From contig JXTB01000598.1 in the NCBI GenBank assembly GCA_002914805.1, positions 80,227 through 144,226 on the forward strand: a stretch of 64,000 bases of DNA, written 5' to 3'. Shown here piece after piece: positions 50,444 through 62,100 of the stretch. Below the pieces are notes generated by a model. The model saw only the letters and a program-made list of their open reading frames with translations, was not told the origin of the DNA and did no database searches. The stretch is from Parasponia andersonii. Taxonomy: Eukaryota; Streptophyta; Magnoliopsida; Rosales; Cannabaceae. A program made the position numbers and the translations under genes. Numbering within the stretch: position 1 is the first letter of the stretch; each line of letters opens with the position of its first letter.

Positions 50444-52545
50444 TTAACCTTTGTCTCCGTGCATCCAATCTCTTAAGTAAATAATTGCCTCTACTATATA
50501 AGATTTAAGTGAGGTATGATATTGGTTAAGCACATGTCCCCCCATACTAAATGACGCTTCAAAAGCAACTGTAGAAACTAGAATACTCAAAATGTCTCGA
50601 GCCATAGCAGCAAGCTCCGGATAACAGAATTGATTAGACTTCCAAAAAGCAAAGACATCTAACTTAACATTCCAAGCCATTCTTGGCTCATCTAAATAGA
50701 GCTCTAATTGAGATTTTTGCATGCATTTGCCCAATTCATCACTTGACATATCATCAAATTCCTATATCACCAAATATTAAACATTAAAAAAAAAAAAAAG
50801 AGTGTAAAGGATAAAATGTGATTAAAAAACAATGCTAAAAAGAAAAAAGAAAAAGAGAAAAACTATGCTAAAGAAAAATTAACTTATATACTTCCATTGT
50901 AGGATCAATATCATCCATTGAAAGTTTAGTCTTGTCACTTTTTTTTTTTAGGGGTAAGTGTTGAAAAAGGTTGAACTTGAGTGGATTTTGTTTTGTATTC
51001 CGCAAACAAAGTTTCTAGTTTGTTCTTAACACAAAAATGATCAAGAGAATCCTCTCCATAGACTTTCTTGTAGCTAAAATGAATATAATTTAGCTTATAA
51101 CGAAGATCTAGAATAACTGCTATAGCTAAAGTTGTACTAAGTTTAGCCTAATAATTGTCAAATTTTGTCTAAATCTTATTAGCTATAGCACTCAAGTACT
51201 CATTCCCCCCTTCTTTATATTCTTTCAAAGTCATATAACATATGTAAATTGTAGGTAAGTATAAGTTAGTAGTACGATATTTTGTGCCAGAAACCATGAT
51301 AGTAGCATCATAAAACACTTTCAAAAATGAACTAATCTTCTCAACTTTTTCCCACTCTTCTCTTGAAGGATAATTCTTATAGTTTGAATCACTTAATTCC
51401 ATATGTTGAAAAATCATATGATAGAAAAGAGCACTTTGAAGCTTGAGTAAAGTCGAGTTCCACCTAGTAGACACATCTTGGCATAGCCCTCTCTTACAAC
51501 CATCCGACACTAGGCTCACATATTCTAAAAATTTCTATTTTCTCACTTGAGATCCCTTGACATATTTGACACTCTCTCTAATTTTGACAATGGATAGATC
51601 AATTTGTTTCAATCCTTCATGGACAATCAAGTTTAGAATATGAGCATAATATCGCATATAAAAGTGATTAATATTAAGTATAAGCAGCCTCTTAAGATTC
51701 AATTGGTGTTGTAACATCTCAACGGAAATATCATTAGATACAACATTGTCTGAAGTGATACTAAATACTTTGCTTTTAAGTCTTCATTCACATAATAAGC
51801 TATGTAATTTTTCAAACAATGCCAAACCACTATGTGGAGGAGGCATAAAAGTAAAACTCAACACCTTTTTATGCAAACACCAATTTTTATTTATGTAATA
51901 GCAAGTCAAATACAAATAACTATCACTAGTCAATGCGGTCCATAAATCTGATGTGAAAGATACTTTATCAGGAACTACCTCTAACATGGACTTTACTAAT
52001 GCTATTTTCTTTTTATACCACTTTAGTGTATTTGCTTTTGCAGTGTTTCGTGACACTAGCTGTATAACATGATACAGATAACTAAATATTGATCTTATGC
52101 CCTCATATTAAACAAATTTAAAAGGTAAGCTATGTATAATAATAGCTTATATGACCATATTACGAAATTTCTCAACATTGAACTTAGATCCACCAAGACT
52201 AAGTAAACCACTATCTTGAGATATCAATAATTGGCCAATATCACAATGATTTCTTCTAACACATGAATCAATATGCATTTTCAAATTACCTGTTCCATAT
52301 TTACTGTCAATAAAATACTCCACTCTACATAGCTTGCATTTAGCCTTTTTCTTTTTATCAGGACCTATAGAAAGCACCTCAAAATATTTCCATACTTTGG
52401 AAGTTAACCTTCTCTTGTGCTTTAATTGTTGCTCGACACCACCATTAGTTCCATTATTCTCATCATCAAGATCAACATCAATGGGTACATCGACACTCTT
52501 GGACTCAAAATCATCAAGATTGATGTCAAGTCTTTGTTTATCCAT
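50444..52545 (-). pseudogene. hAT transposase (BED finger to dimerisation domain), broken
   Basis: From the ATG at 52545: MDKQRLDIN..., then a BED zinc finger (SKVWKYFEVLSIGPDKKKKA, CKLCRVEYF, then H-x5-C at about 52280-52260), a middle region (KVSFTSDLWTALTSDSYLYL, 51784-52056), the AHILNLIVHEGL block (about 51640), STRWNSTLLKLQSALFYHM (about 51465), PFSTLTPKKKK with DIDPTMEVY (about 50975-50890) and the C-terminal hATC dimerisation domain (PELAAMARDILSILVSTVAF, 50444-50749). The Cys normally preceding AHILN is Tyr (MRYYAHILN). Frameshifts near 51720-51780 and 51530, and stops elsewhere, inactivate it. Closest in style to plant RICESLEEPER/DAYSLEEPER transposases. Confidence 0.88.
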
Positions 52546-52616
52546 TTATATATCAAAACATGAAAAAATTAGCAACATATTAAAGGCAAAACAAGCATAA
52601 TTAAGTAACAAATAAT

Positions 52617-54864
52617 TACTTGGCTTGTGATGTAAACCTTGACTTATACTTTGAATTTCGGGACGAAATTCTTTTAAGGAGGGGAGAATGTAAAAACCCA
52701 GACTTTGGGAGGGTAGTTTGGATATTTTACCAATTTTCTAGATATAATATTGGGTAGATTAATTTGCAAAAATTTTGTGCAGAATGACTAAATTGTAATT
52801 TTTTGGGGGATAAAATTGATAGAAATTTAGAATTTTAGGGACTTATATGTAATTTTTGAAAAATTACACAACCCCATAAGACAGGGCCATGTGCCCTGTC
52901 ATTTTTCTCTCTCTCTCTTCTCTTTCTCTCCCCGACGTTTTCTCTCTCCGCCGAAGGAGGACCACCGCCGCAGCTCACCTCCCAGGCATCATTCGCCCGC
53001 GTAGCCCACTAGCAGAGTTCCCCCTGCCGCGCCGAGTCAACGCCGACCAGCTGCCGCCACCAGAGAGACTGCCATTGCCGAAGAAGACGAAGTAGAGCAT
53101 TTCGGAATTTTGGCCGCCGGCGATGATTTCGACCTTCATTCGATCTCAAACCAGACCCGTTGGATTCATCTCGTCGAGAGGAATCTCAAGGTATATATAT
53201 CTTAATCCCATACTACCCGAATCAAAAGTTGCCATTTTCAGATATTTTAAGTTTAAGTTTGACTTTTTGATCCAGCCATTGGATTGTGTTTTTGTTGTCA
53301 TTTTTTGATTGTACTCGGAAAATGGGAAAGTTTTATATATATTGCCTATTTGTGGTGACCGACACAGAAATCGAGATCGAACAGTTGAGATTTACCTCAA
53401 TTTGCATGCCACCAGCCCGGTGTAGACCCGGACCTGAATTGGATAAGTTATATGTCTAACTTAGCTATTTTAGGTACTAAGAATTCAATAAAGAGGTCCG
53501 TTTGTGAAATTAAAGCTCCGTTGAGAAGTTGGTTTTTCGCAAGAGGACGATCAAGGGATTGGAATTAGTTCTCGACCATCCAGGCGATTGTCAACGACAC
53601 CTTAAGGATTCAATAGCGTGGTATTGCTATTCGAGCGAGATAGAGACTCAATTGTCTCTGTTTTATATCGTTTTCGAATAAAACTTCTTTTCTGCAATAT
53701 ATGAGAACAAATGTGATTTTTGGTTTTATTGAACATATGTGATGGATTGTAAAGGTATGATATACATATATGTACTATATTGCTCTTGAGGATTTTTTGA
53801 GTGCAGGTTATTTTTGGGTATATCAAAAGGGCTGTTATGCTGCCCGTTTTCCTATAAAAACTAATATACTTATTTTATTGAAAAAGCCGAGCATGATTAT
53901 TTTCACACTTCAGTTCTGTATTGTACGTGTCATAAGATCATACATGAGCTCCATGTTAGCATCGTGGGTTTACAGTGTGGCGTTGCATGCTCCACCATCG
54001 GTGTAGAGTCCGTAAACCTGGGCGGGGTTATGTTACTTCTGATTACCTCTCCATTTGGCAGGCATAGGCAATTCGGTTGCCTCTCCAGGTTTGGTAGGCG
54101 ACACATGGGTGTCCCCTTCAGGTATGGGCTTAGGTGTCAGGCATGCTGTTAGGCATACTTAGTACCATCATCCTGGGTTTCCACAGATGAGAGAATATGA
54201 GCTCATGGGTATGGGTTGATTTGTATCATGTGTATCTGAATTGAATAGCTTTTGATTGTATTGATTTATTTATATATATACATATGGATTCCCGGATTTG
54301 AATCATTATATATGTATGTATTGGATTTAGACTAACCATGCAGGAACTTTCCATCACTAAAATATTTTCGACCGAGGTAATTATTGTTCATACTGGGCAT
54401 TTTATGCTCACCCCCTTACCTTCTTCCTCAGGTGGTGTCCAGTGTGACTTTGGTGATCAAGAGGAGTAAGAGGTCATCTTGACCGTAGTTCGTTTCTTGG
54501 TAATGCTAAAAGCTTGTCGTCATGGTGTTTGGATTGTTTGGGTTTTACTAAGTATTGAACCAAGATTACTACATTCTATCTTTGTCTGTGAACTTATATA
54601 TGCTATTCTGGTGTTTGATTTTTGACGTAGATGATGATGAAGTTTGGACTTATATTTGATTTCACATTTTAAATTATTATTCGGTCTATATTTAATGGTG
54701 TATACGAACTGTGGGAGTGGTTCACGGGATGAAATTCAAATTATTTTATTTAAATGGACCGTTTTATTAAACTAGATCTTTTGACACTTTTCAAATAAAT
54801 CAAGGAATTTCCCATCTTTTTAAAATTCTTCTTTTGCCATTAGCCCAAGTTTCGGGTCGTGACA
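52617..54864 (+). mobile_element. Ty3/Gypsy 3' LTR with the last bases of pol and the polypurine tract
   Basis: A complete-looking LTR spans 52689 (TGTAAAAACCC) to 54864 (GGGTCGTGACA), 2176 bp with TG..CA ends. Directly before it is the polypurine tract AGGAGGGGAGAA and the end of a pol frame (EFRDEILLRRGE), typical of plant chromoviruses. Only about 70 bp of internal sequence remain, so the 5' part was deleted and no target duplication can be tested. The LTR contains a CT-rich leader-like stretch (52905-52945) and a GC-rich segment (52940-53120). Confidence 0.85.
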
Positions 54865-55764
54865 CTATTAGTTCCACATTATTACCTTGGCTTAAAAACA
54901 TATAACATAAATAAAAGTAAAATTACACACAAAGAGATTAGTCAAACACTCTAAACTTAAAGAAAAATACATATAAATACATAACCAAAATGCATCAAAA
55001 GAATCAAATACAACATATTCATTTATTAATGAAGCCATAAAAACAACAGGGGCACCTTTAGACCAAGTAATTTGATGGGTGTAATATGATAAAGGATGAT
55101 ATAATCAGAGCCAGCCGATTCCACAATGGCTTCCTAAACTAAATCAATCCCTATTGGATTAGGTTCCTACAAAATGAACACTTTCTCATCTCAATAAACA
55201 AAATCCATTATCTGAAATTTAGAAAAAGACAGAGAGACAAAAATAGAACCTTGATGATGGTGAGGGCATAACTGGAAGTAGGAGTATTGGGGACGCGGAG
55301 AATAGAAGAATGGTGGATTTCGGAGATGGGTTTCACTGACAAATTCCTGGCAACTGAGTTTGATTTAGGGTTTGTTTGAGAGAGATAAAAGATGAGTGAT
55401 ATGTGTGAGGGTAGGTGGTGGCTGATTCAAGAATTGAGAGAGATAAGTGGTATGTGTGAGAGTTTTCACTTTTCATTTCACCTTTTGTTATTTTTTGATT
55501 TTTTGATTTTTTAAAAAATTAAATATTAAAAAAATATTTTTTATCGTATGATAAACGGGTTGTAAATGAGTTAATTGCGGGTTGACACGATTATGATCTG
55601 TTTATTAATTTTTGTTTTAATCGTGTCAAAAGTGTCAATTTCGAGTTAATTAACTTAATTTTGATATACTATTTTATCGTACTTAATCGTGTTTAACTTG
55701 TTTTGAGCCGCACCTGTTTAAGGCCAACCTAAATTCATTAACTTCATATCGTTCTTGAGTTATG
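54865..55764. other. 5' flank and leader region of the hAT element
   Basis: Non-coding by inspection. It lies between the Gypsy LTR and the right hAT end and represents the region upstream of the transposase, with GAGAGAGATAA-type purine tracts (55375-55450) repeated twice. Confidence 0.5.
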
Positions 55765-55816
55765 TTATCGTGTCGTGACCTAGATTGTCATTATCGTGTC
55801 GTGACCTAGATTGTCA
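55765..55816. repeat. 26-bp tandem duplication at the right hAT terminus
   Basis: 55765-55790 and 55791-55816 are identical (TTATCGTGTCGTGACCTAG... ending TTGTCA). The second copy runs into the terminal repeat, so the element has a duplicated subterminal end. Confidence 0.9.
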
Positions 55817-55830
55817 CTCATAATATTATC

Positions 55831-56130
55831 ATAAGATGCCCATTATCATTACAATTATAACTTTGTTGTCTTATTTTTGGGATAAAGACGACGAAGACAC
55901 GATGAAAATATTTGAATTTACAATTGCACATATTGGATGAAAATTATTATTATTTTTTTTAAGAAATTATAAAATAAAGAGGAAAAAAAAAAGAAAAAGA
56001 AAAAAAAAAAAGGGGATATACCAGTTGTACCATCGGTGGGTTAATTTCGGGACTCAAGGCGCCACTTCAACGCCACCTCACCTCTCCCTCTCGTCGCGTG
56101 CTCCTCTCCTCCGCCGCCCTAAACCTCGCA
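55831..56130 (+). promoter_or_regulatory. Promoter and leader region of the ELL-like gene
   Basis: A-rich to about 56010, then an abrupt change to C/T-rich leader sequence (56050-56125) ending just before the ATG at 56131. No clear TATA box. The hAT element ends only about 300 bp from the start codon. Confidence 0.5.
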
Positions 56131-59100
56131 ATGTACGGAGGCTCATCCAAGCTCGGCAGAGGCGGCTCCGGCACCGGGCGGGGCGCCGGACCCAAGCGCA
56201 TCAACCCCCCCTTCCCTATGCTGCCACCTCACCGCCCCTCTGCCCCGGCCAGCACCGGCCGCCTTTCCCTCGGTGGCTCCACCTCAGCCCCCAATCCCCG
56301 AAGACGCACGCCCGGACCAAATGCTCCGGCATCGGCCTCCACCGCCGCCGCCCCGGCCGTGGAAGAGAGCTTCAGCTTAGTGGCGGGCAATAACCCGCTT
56401 GCCTTCGCCATGATCATTAGGCTGGCGCCCGACTTGGTCGACGAGATCAGGCGTGTCGAGGACCAAGGTGGTACCGCCCGAATCAAATTCGATGCCATGG
56501 CTAATAATCCCAATGGAAATGTGAGTTCAATTATTGAGTTTATATTCCAAATTTAATTTTCAATTTGGTGCTGATTAAGTCATTCTAGATTCATTACTTG
56601 GTATTTTTCGATTGAATTTGACTAGGTTTGTCTTTAATTCCTCGAAATTTCGCGATATATAGGTTTGAGTATGCAACTTCATGAATATGTAGTTGATAAT
56701 TGGGCATTGCTTACTTCAAACACTATCGCTATATGAGTTTTTTGACTCAGTTTTTCACTTTATTTCATATTGTTTCACTTGGCTTAGCTTGTTTTGTCTG
56801 AATTGCATTAGCCTTTTGGGTTCTTTGTTTATGTTCTTTACAATTTTTGTTAAGAGTGCTGTTTAATTTTTCGTAATTTCGTATTTCAATACTCCTTGTT
56901 GCATCAGGTTATTGATGTTGGTGGGAAGGAGTTTAGATTTACGTGGTCGCGAGATTTTGGTGATAAGTGTGATATTTACGAAGAACGTCAAAGTGGTGAA
57001 GATGGAAATGGTTTGCTTGTCGAATCTGGGGGCGCATGGCGCAAGGTAAATGTGCATCGTACTTTGGATGAGTCTGCTACAAACCATGTTAAAATGCGTT
57101 CAGAGGAAGCTGAACGCAAGCACAAATCACGCAAGTAAGTCCTGATTTTTTTGACGTATGAATCTGCGGTCTGTAATTTCGATTTTGTTGTCATCGTATG
57201 CATAGGTCTGAATCCTTCTTTGATGTAACATATTGTCATTTATCATGATTACAGAGCCATTGTCTTAGACCATGGGAACCCATCTATGAAGAGTCAAATA
57301 AAGCAGTTAGCTGCTGTTGAGAGTAAGTTTTAATCTTAAAGCGCGAACCAGTAAGACTTTTCGTTGTGGTTGTGGTTTGCTTAGTGTATGGTTTTTGAGA
57401 TTCTAGTGTTGGAGGTCTTGTTATTTTCATGTATATATTACTGTCTTGTGTTTATTTGGGGAAAAAGAAAGGTTTATCTTGAAGCACATGAATTCATTAG
57501 TATTGATTGTCACCATTTCATTGTAGTTGACTGTTTTATAATTGCTGATATTATGTAGTCCACTTAAAGATACTTTGTTATGTTTATTGAACCAGTGTTG
57601 TAATCAAAATATGGCTGATCTAAGTGAATATTCTGCTATTTTTCTTCTTTCTAGCTAATCCATGGAAGCATTTCAAACAGAAGAAAGAGCCTCCATCTAA
57701 GAAAAGAAAAATCGAACCACCTCATGGTAAGTGCTTCTTTGGAGAGATTTTCAGTTCCTATGGTATATATTTTTTTTGTTAGGTATAGGTTCAAAACGGT
57801 ACATCCTTATACATGTGATACACTATGCAGTGTGCACACAGTCCTAGTGTTAACTGTAGAATATATTTTTTTTATTTTCTTCAATTTTAAAATCCTGATT
57901 TAGGTTTTCATGCTGTACAACCCATGACTAATTCTTAGATGGTAGTTGCCACTACCATTAATTTCTTTCTCTTCTACTGTGCTTTTTCTCACTGTGAATT
58001 GCTATGCTGAGTTATGCCACTTGCAGTTGGAGGTCCTCCTAAATCTGCATACAAGTCTGGAATGTCATCAACAACTACTGTCAAGGGCAGACACTCATCA
58101 TCTCCACTCCCATCTCCCCCAGAGCAATCTGGTCAAGTAGCATCTCCTTTCAGAACTGTAAATATTTCCAAAAGTCAAACAACTGTAGATGTTATACCCA
58201 ATCAAGTGACTGGTAAAGACAAAGCTGTTGCTAACTCTGACAAGGACCTCCCAACCAGGGCTAATAGTGCAGTACGGGAAATTGTAGGACGCAAAAACAA
58301 TATTGGAGCTAAACCGATGGATTTGCAGAGCATGCTGATTAATTTGCTGACTGAAAATCCAAAGGGGATGAGCATGAAGGTTAGCAGAAAAATAACCTGA
58401 TTTTTTCTGTTTTAGCATTATCCTGCTAAAAGTAAAATATTCATTCTGAAAGTATTTATTCTTTAAAAAAGTTTGCTTTAGTATTTTTCTTTCGTTCTCG
58501 ACTAATTTTCTCTCTCTACCTTGTGTGTAGGCCCTGGAGAAAGCTGTTGGAGATTCAGTTCCCAACTCTGTTAAGCAAATTGAGGCTATCATGAAGAAAG
58601 TAAGTGAACAACCTCCTCAGATGATTATTTTGAAAACACGAGTGGTCTTATGTTGTCATGTTCAATCTTGAAATCAGATTGCGACTTTCCAAGCTCCAGG
58701 AAAATATCTCTTGAAATCAGGAGTGGAGTCAGATAGCTTCAAAAAACGTTCGTCTGACGGTGGAAGGTGTCTGACTTTTCTCGATGTCCTTCTTTATTCT
58801 TTTCAGTTAACTTATTTTCTGCATCAGAGAAGTAAATAAATCAAACAAAAGCATCTACTACCACTGAACTTGTACAGAATTATCCATGTGCTGCACAGTT
58901 AGACTAGGAGGAGGCTAGAAAGAATTATACACTTTTTGATTGCATCATCTGAGGTATATGGTATGGGAGAGGATAAAATTAGGAGATTGGGCATCATTTA
59001 TGCCCTACGTGTTTTATTTGAGTTTCCATCAGACTATCAGAGCTTTTGCTTTTCTGCTCCTTGGAAGTTGTTACATATTTACACAAATGTTGAACATTTC

Positions 59101-62100
59101 GAGTTTCTTATATATTTGATTTTCTGTTTTAGTAGTTGTATTGTACACTCTTTTATTTTGAACATGGATGCATCATTTATTATTTATATTCTACCAATCT
59201 ATCCTATTCCTTGCTTATAGGATTTATTTGAGTAGCAGAGTAGGCAGGTTTTGTAGAAATTCAACTCATCGTACCTTTATTTGAAGCCACTTTGAGAGTT
59301 TTGCTACTTTCTGATTTAACTATCATTAATAATGTAATGTACTTGCATTCCCTTTTGGTATCCTTGGCTGTAATAATCTTCTCCACGCCATTTCTCAGAG
59401 TATGATGCATTGATTATATCTTTTTTTGGAAAGCTAATTAGGAGTGTGTTTTTTTCTCTCTCTCTCTCTCTTTTTTTTTTTTTTTTAATAAATTCAATCC
59501 ACTCAATGTTTGTTGAAAATATTCCAGTTCTCCAGAAGAGAACCTTCATAGGACACCTGCCCCTGAAGACAATCGTAATCAGACACCTGCTTCAGAATTG
59601 GACTTGAAAGAGAGAGTCCCTCCCGACGAACAGGCACGGTTGAACTCTAAGCTTGGAGAAGAGCCTAATGCATTAGGAAAAATTGATATCAAACGCCATT
59701 CACCTGATCTGTTTGGGGGAAAAAAACTCTCCGACAATAGTGAAGGGCATGCTGGCAGTTCTAGTGATAGTGGAAGTGACAGTGATAGTGAAAGTGACAG
59801 CAGTGACACTGGAAGCGATAGCGGAAGCCCTAGTAGAAGCAGAAGTAGAAGCCCAGTGGGCAGTGGGAGTGGGAGTAGCAGTGATAGTGACAGTGATGCA
59901 TCTTCCAACAGTAAGGAGGGTTCTGATGAGGATGTTGATATTATGACAAGTGATGATGACAAAGAACCAAAGAATAAATTTCAATCTGAACCTGCATTTT
60001 CTAGATCACCCATTTCGTGGAGAAGTCCTGATGGCAGGCCTGTGCAGGGTGATAATGATGAGAAGCAAGACGTTCATGTATTAAATGCTGTTGAGATTGA
60101 GAAAATTGAGATTGAGAAAATTGTGCCTGATGGCAAACAGGAAACTGAAATCGATGTGGTTGGTATTTCAGGCAAAGATTATGAGAAACCTGTGGAAAAA
60201 ACTAATGCCTTCTCACCTGATCGTGATAAGCTCAAAGAGCGTCAAAATTTACTTGGAAGTTTGTTTGATGAAGGGGACGATACTGTTAAGGATGGCTCTA
60301 GGTATGAACAATCTGACAGCTCTGAGAGGACGTCTAAAGGAAAGTATAAAAGGGGTGGGGAGGTAAAACACTCAGATGACAAATCTGAGAGGGGGAAAAG
60401 GTCAAAAGTGGAAAACTCATGCCAACCATCTGTTTCTGGCAGGAGGGATGTTCATTACCAGGAGAGTTCTCACAGATTGCCTTATAAACTCATTGAAGAC
60501 CCTAATAGGAGCCCCATTGTTCAAGTGACAAATGGAGCTGACAGGGATGGGAATGGTGAACTGACTTCACAGAAAGGAAATATCCAAACGTTTTCTGGAA
60601 AATCTAGTGCAGATTTTCAGCAGTCAAGTAGAAGGTCATTTGAACAAAATGCACCGGCAAAGGCTCCTGATTTAACAGAGAGACCTCATAATTATGCTGA
60701 AAGCTTGGGACGTGGCCGTAAATATTCTGAAAAGAGTTCTCATGTACATGAAGATTTCCCTTCACAAAAGTCTAAATTTCAAAAAGATCCTCAATATGAG
60801 GATGGTTATGCTAATGAGAAAAAGGTTTCAAGAAATTCCAAGGAAGTTGGTGTAAGAGGCAAACAGTCAGTGCCCTTTGATTCACATTACAAGAAACATG
60901 GTGAAGGAGTTGGAAAGTTCAAGGATGGTGGACAGATTTCTGGCTCATTTTTGGGTACTTCCCCGAAAGATAATGGTAGAACAGGTGCTGAGAGATCCCC
61001 TGCCGTTCATGGGAGAGGCAGTAAACTCCAAAGAGAGCATTCAGACTTGGAGTTAGGTGAACTCCGTGAGCCCCTTCCTGAGGAAGCATCTGTTAAAAAG
61101 CAATTTGAAAGAAAAAGTTCATTTAAGCAGTCAGAGAATAAACCGGGCACCTCAGACAACTGGATCTCAGATAGTAAAGGGAAGCCTGCTGGAAAGACGA
61201 CTTTAGATTTGGGAAAGTCCTCTTCGCCAGACCTGAATGCCAAGGTTCCAAGCAATTTGGAAGGCTCAAATAAGAAGAGGAACCATGAAGATCGTGCTGA
61301 AGATTCAAGACGCTCTCAACAGAGGGTTATACAATCTCAACTGCAATACCATTCAAGAGCAGACAATGTTGAATTGCTGCAGTCCAACAAAGTTGCTGAG
61401 ATGAATGGTAATTCTCGACAAAATGAAGATGGAGTGAGACTTGGGAATGCTCTGGAAGGCTATGGAGAAAGCAACAAGAAAGCACCTGCTTCTGCTTCTC
61501 AGCAGCATGATAGAAGACGAGGACTAGTTTCCAACTCTGTGAAAGAAAGGAAAAAAGGTACATCAAATACAATGGCAGAATTAACTGAAGGACGAACTGA
61601 GTTACTTTTGGCAGAGGGCAATAATAGTGAACGGAAGAGAAGGGATTCTTCCTCAGACGAAAATAGTTGTTCTTACTCTAAATATGAAAAAGATGCGCCA
61701 GATCTCAAGGACCCAATAAAGGATTTTTCTCAGTAAGTAGGCGTATTAGAGCTTTGTGTTAATGAATCCCTTCTAACCATAAACACCCCTGTCCCTCCAT
61801 TTTGGGGGCAGAGTTAGGTTTACTGCTGGTTTTGTTGTTTTAAATAACATCTTATTCCAATATTTTCTTTTCCTCTCTTAGGTATAAAGAATACGTGCAG
61901 GAGTATCGTGATAAGTATGATTCATACTGTTCCCTCAACAAGATCCTAGAGAGTTACAGGTAAGCTAAGGAAACATAATAAGATGGCACGCTTGACACTT
62001 GTTTAGTGCTTATTACGTTTATGCTTTTATTCTTTAGCTTTCATGTATTTTAAAGCGAAAGTACAACTTTTGAATTTAGGAAGGAGTTTGATCAACTTGG

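Larger units (their letters stand above)
49471..55822 (-). mobile_element. hAT transposon (RICESLEEPER-like), decayed, with nested Gypsy LTR
   Basis: Left terminus TAGGGGTGACAAT and right terminus (minus strand) TATGAGTGACAAT agree at 11 of 13 positions. Flanking 8-mers ATATCATC (49463-49470) and ATATTATC (55823-55830) agree at 7 of 8, a hAT target duplication. Between them lies a minus-strand transposase remnant (50444-52545) and, upstream of its start, a Ty3/Gypsy fragment (about 52617-54864). Subterminal sequences carry repeated CGTGTCGTG motifs at both ends. Without the nested piece the element would be about 4.1 kb, a usual size for an autonomous hAT. Confidence 0.88.

Noticed and set aside
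56025-56393. 122-codon frame at the ELL gene start
   Set aside because: Out of frame with the conserved protein, and Arg/Pro-rich as expected for a shadow of GC-rich exon 1.
59579-59984. Antisense open frames (94 and 127 codons) opposite the ELL-like exon 8
   Set aside because: They are mirror frames of the Ser/Asp repeat DNA, with Leu-Ser or Thr-Ala monotony, no splice signals and no family.
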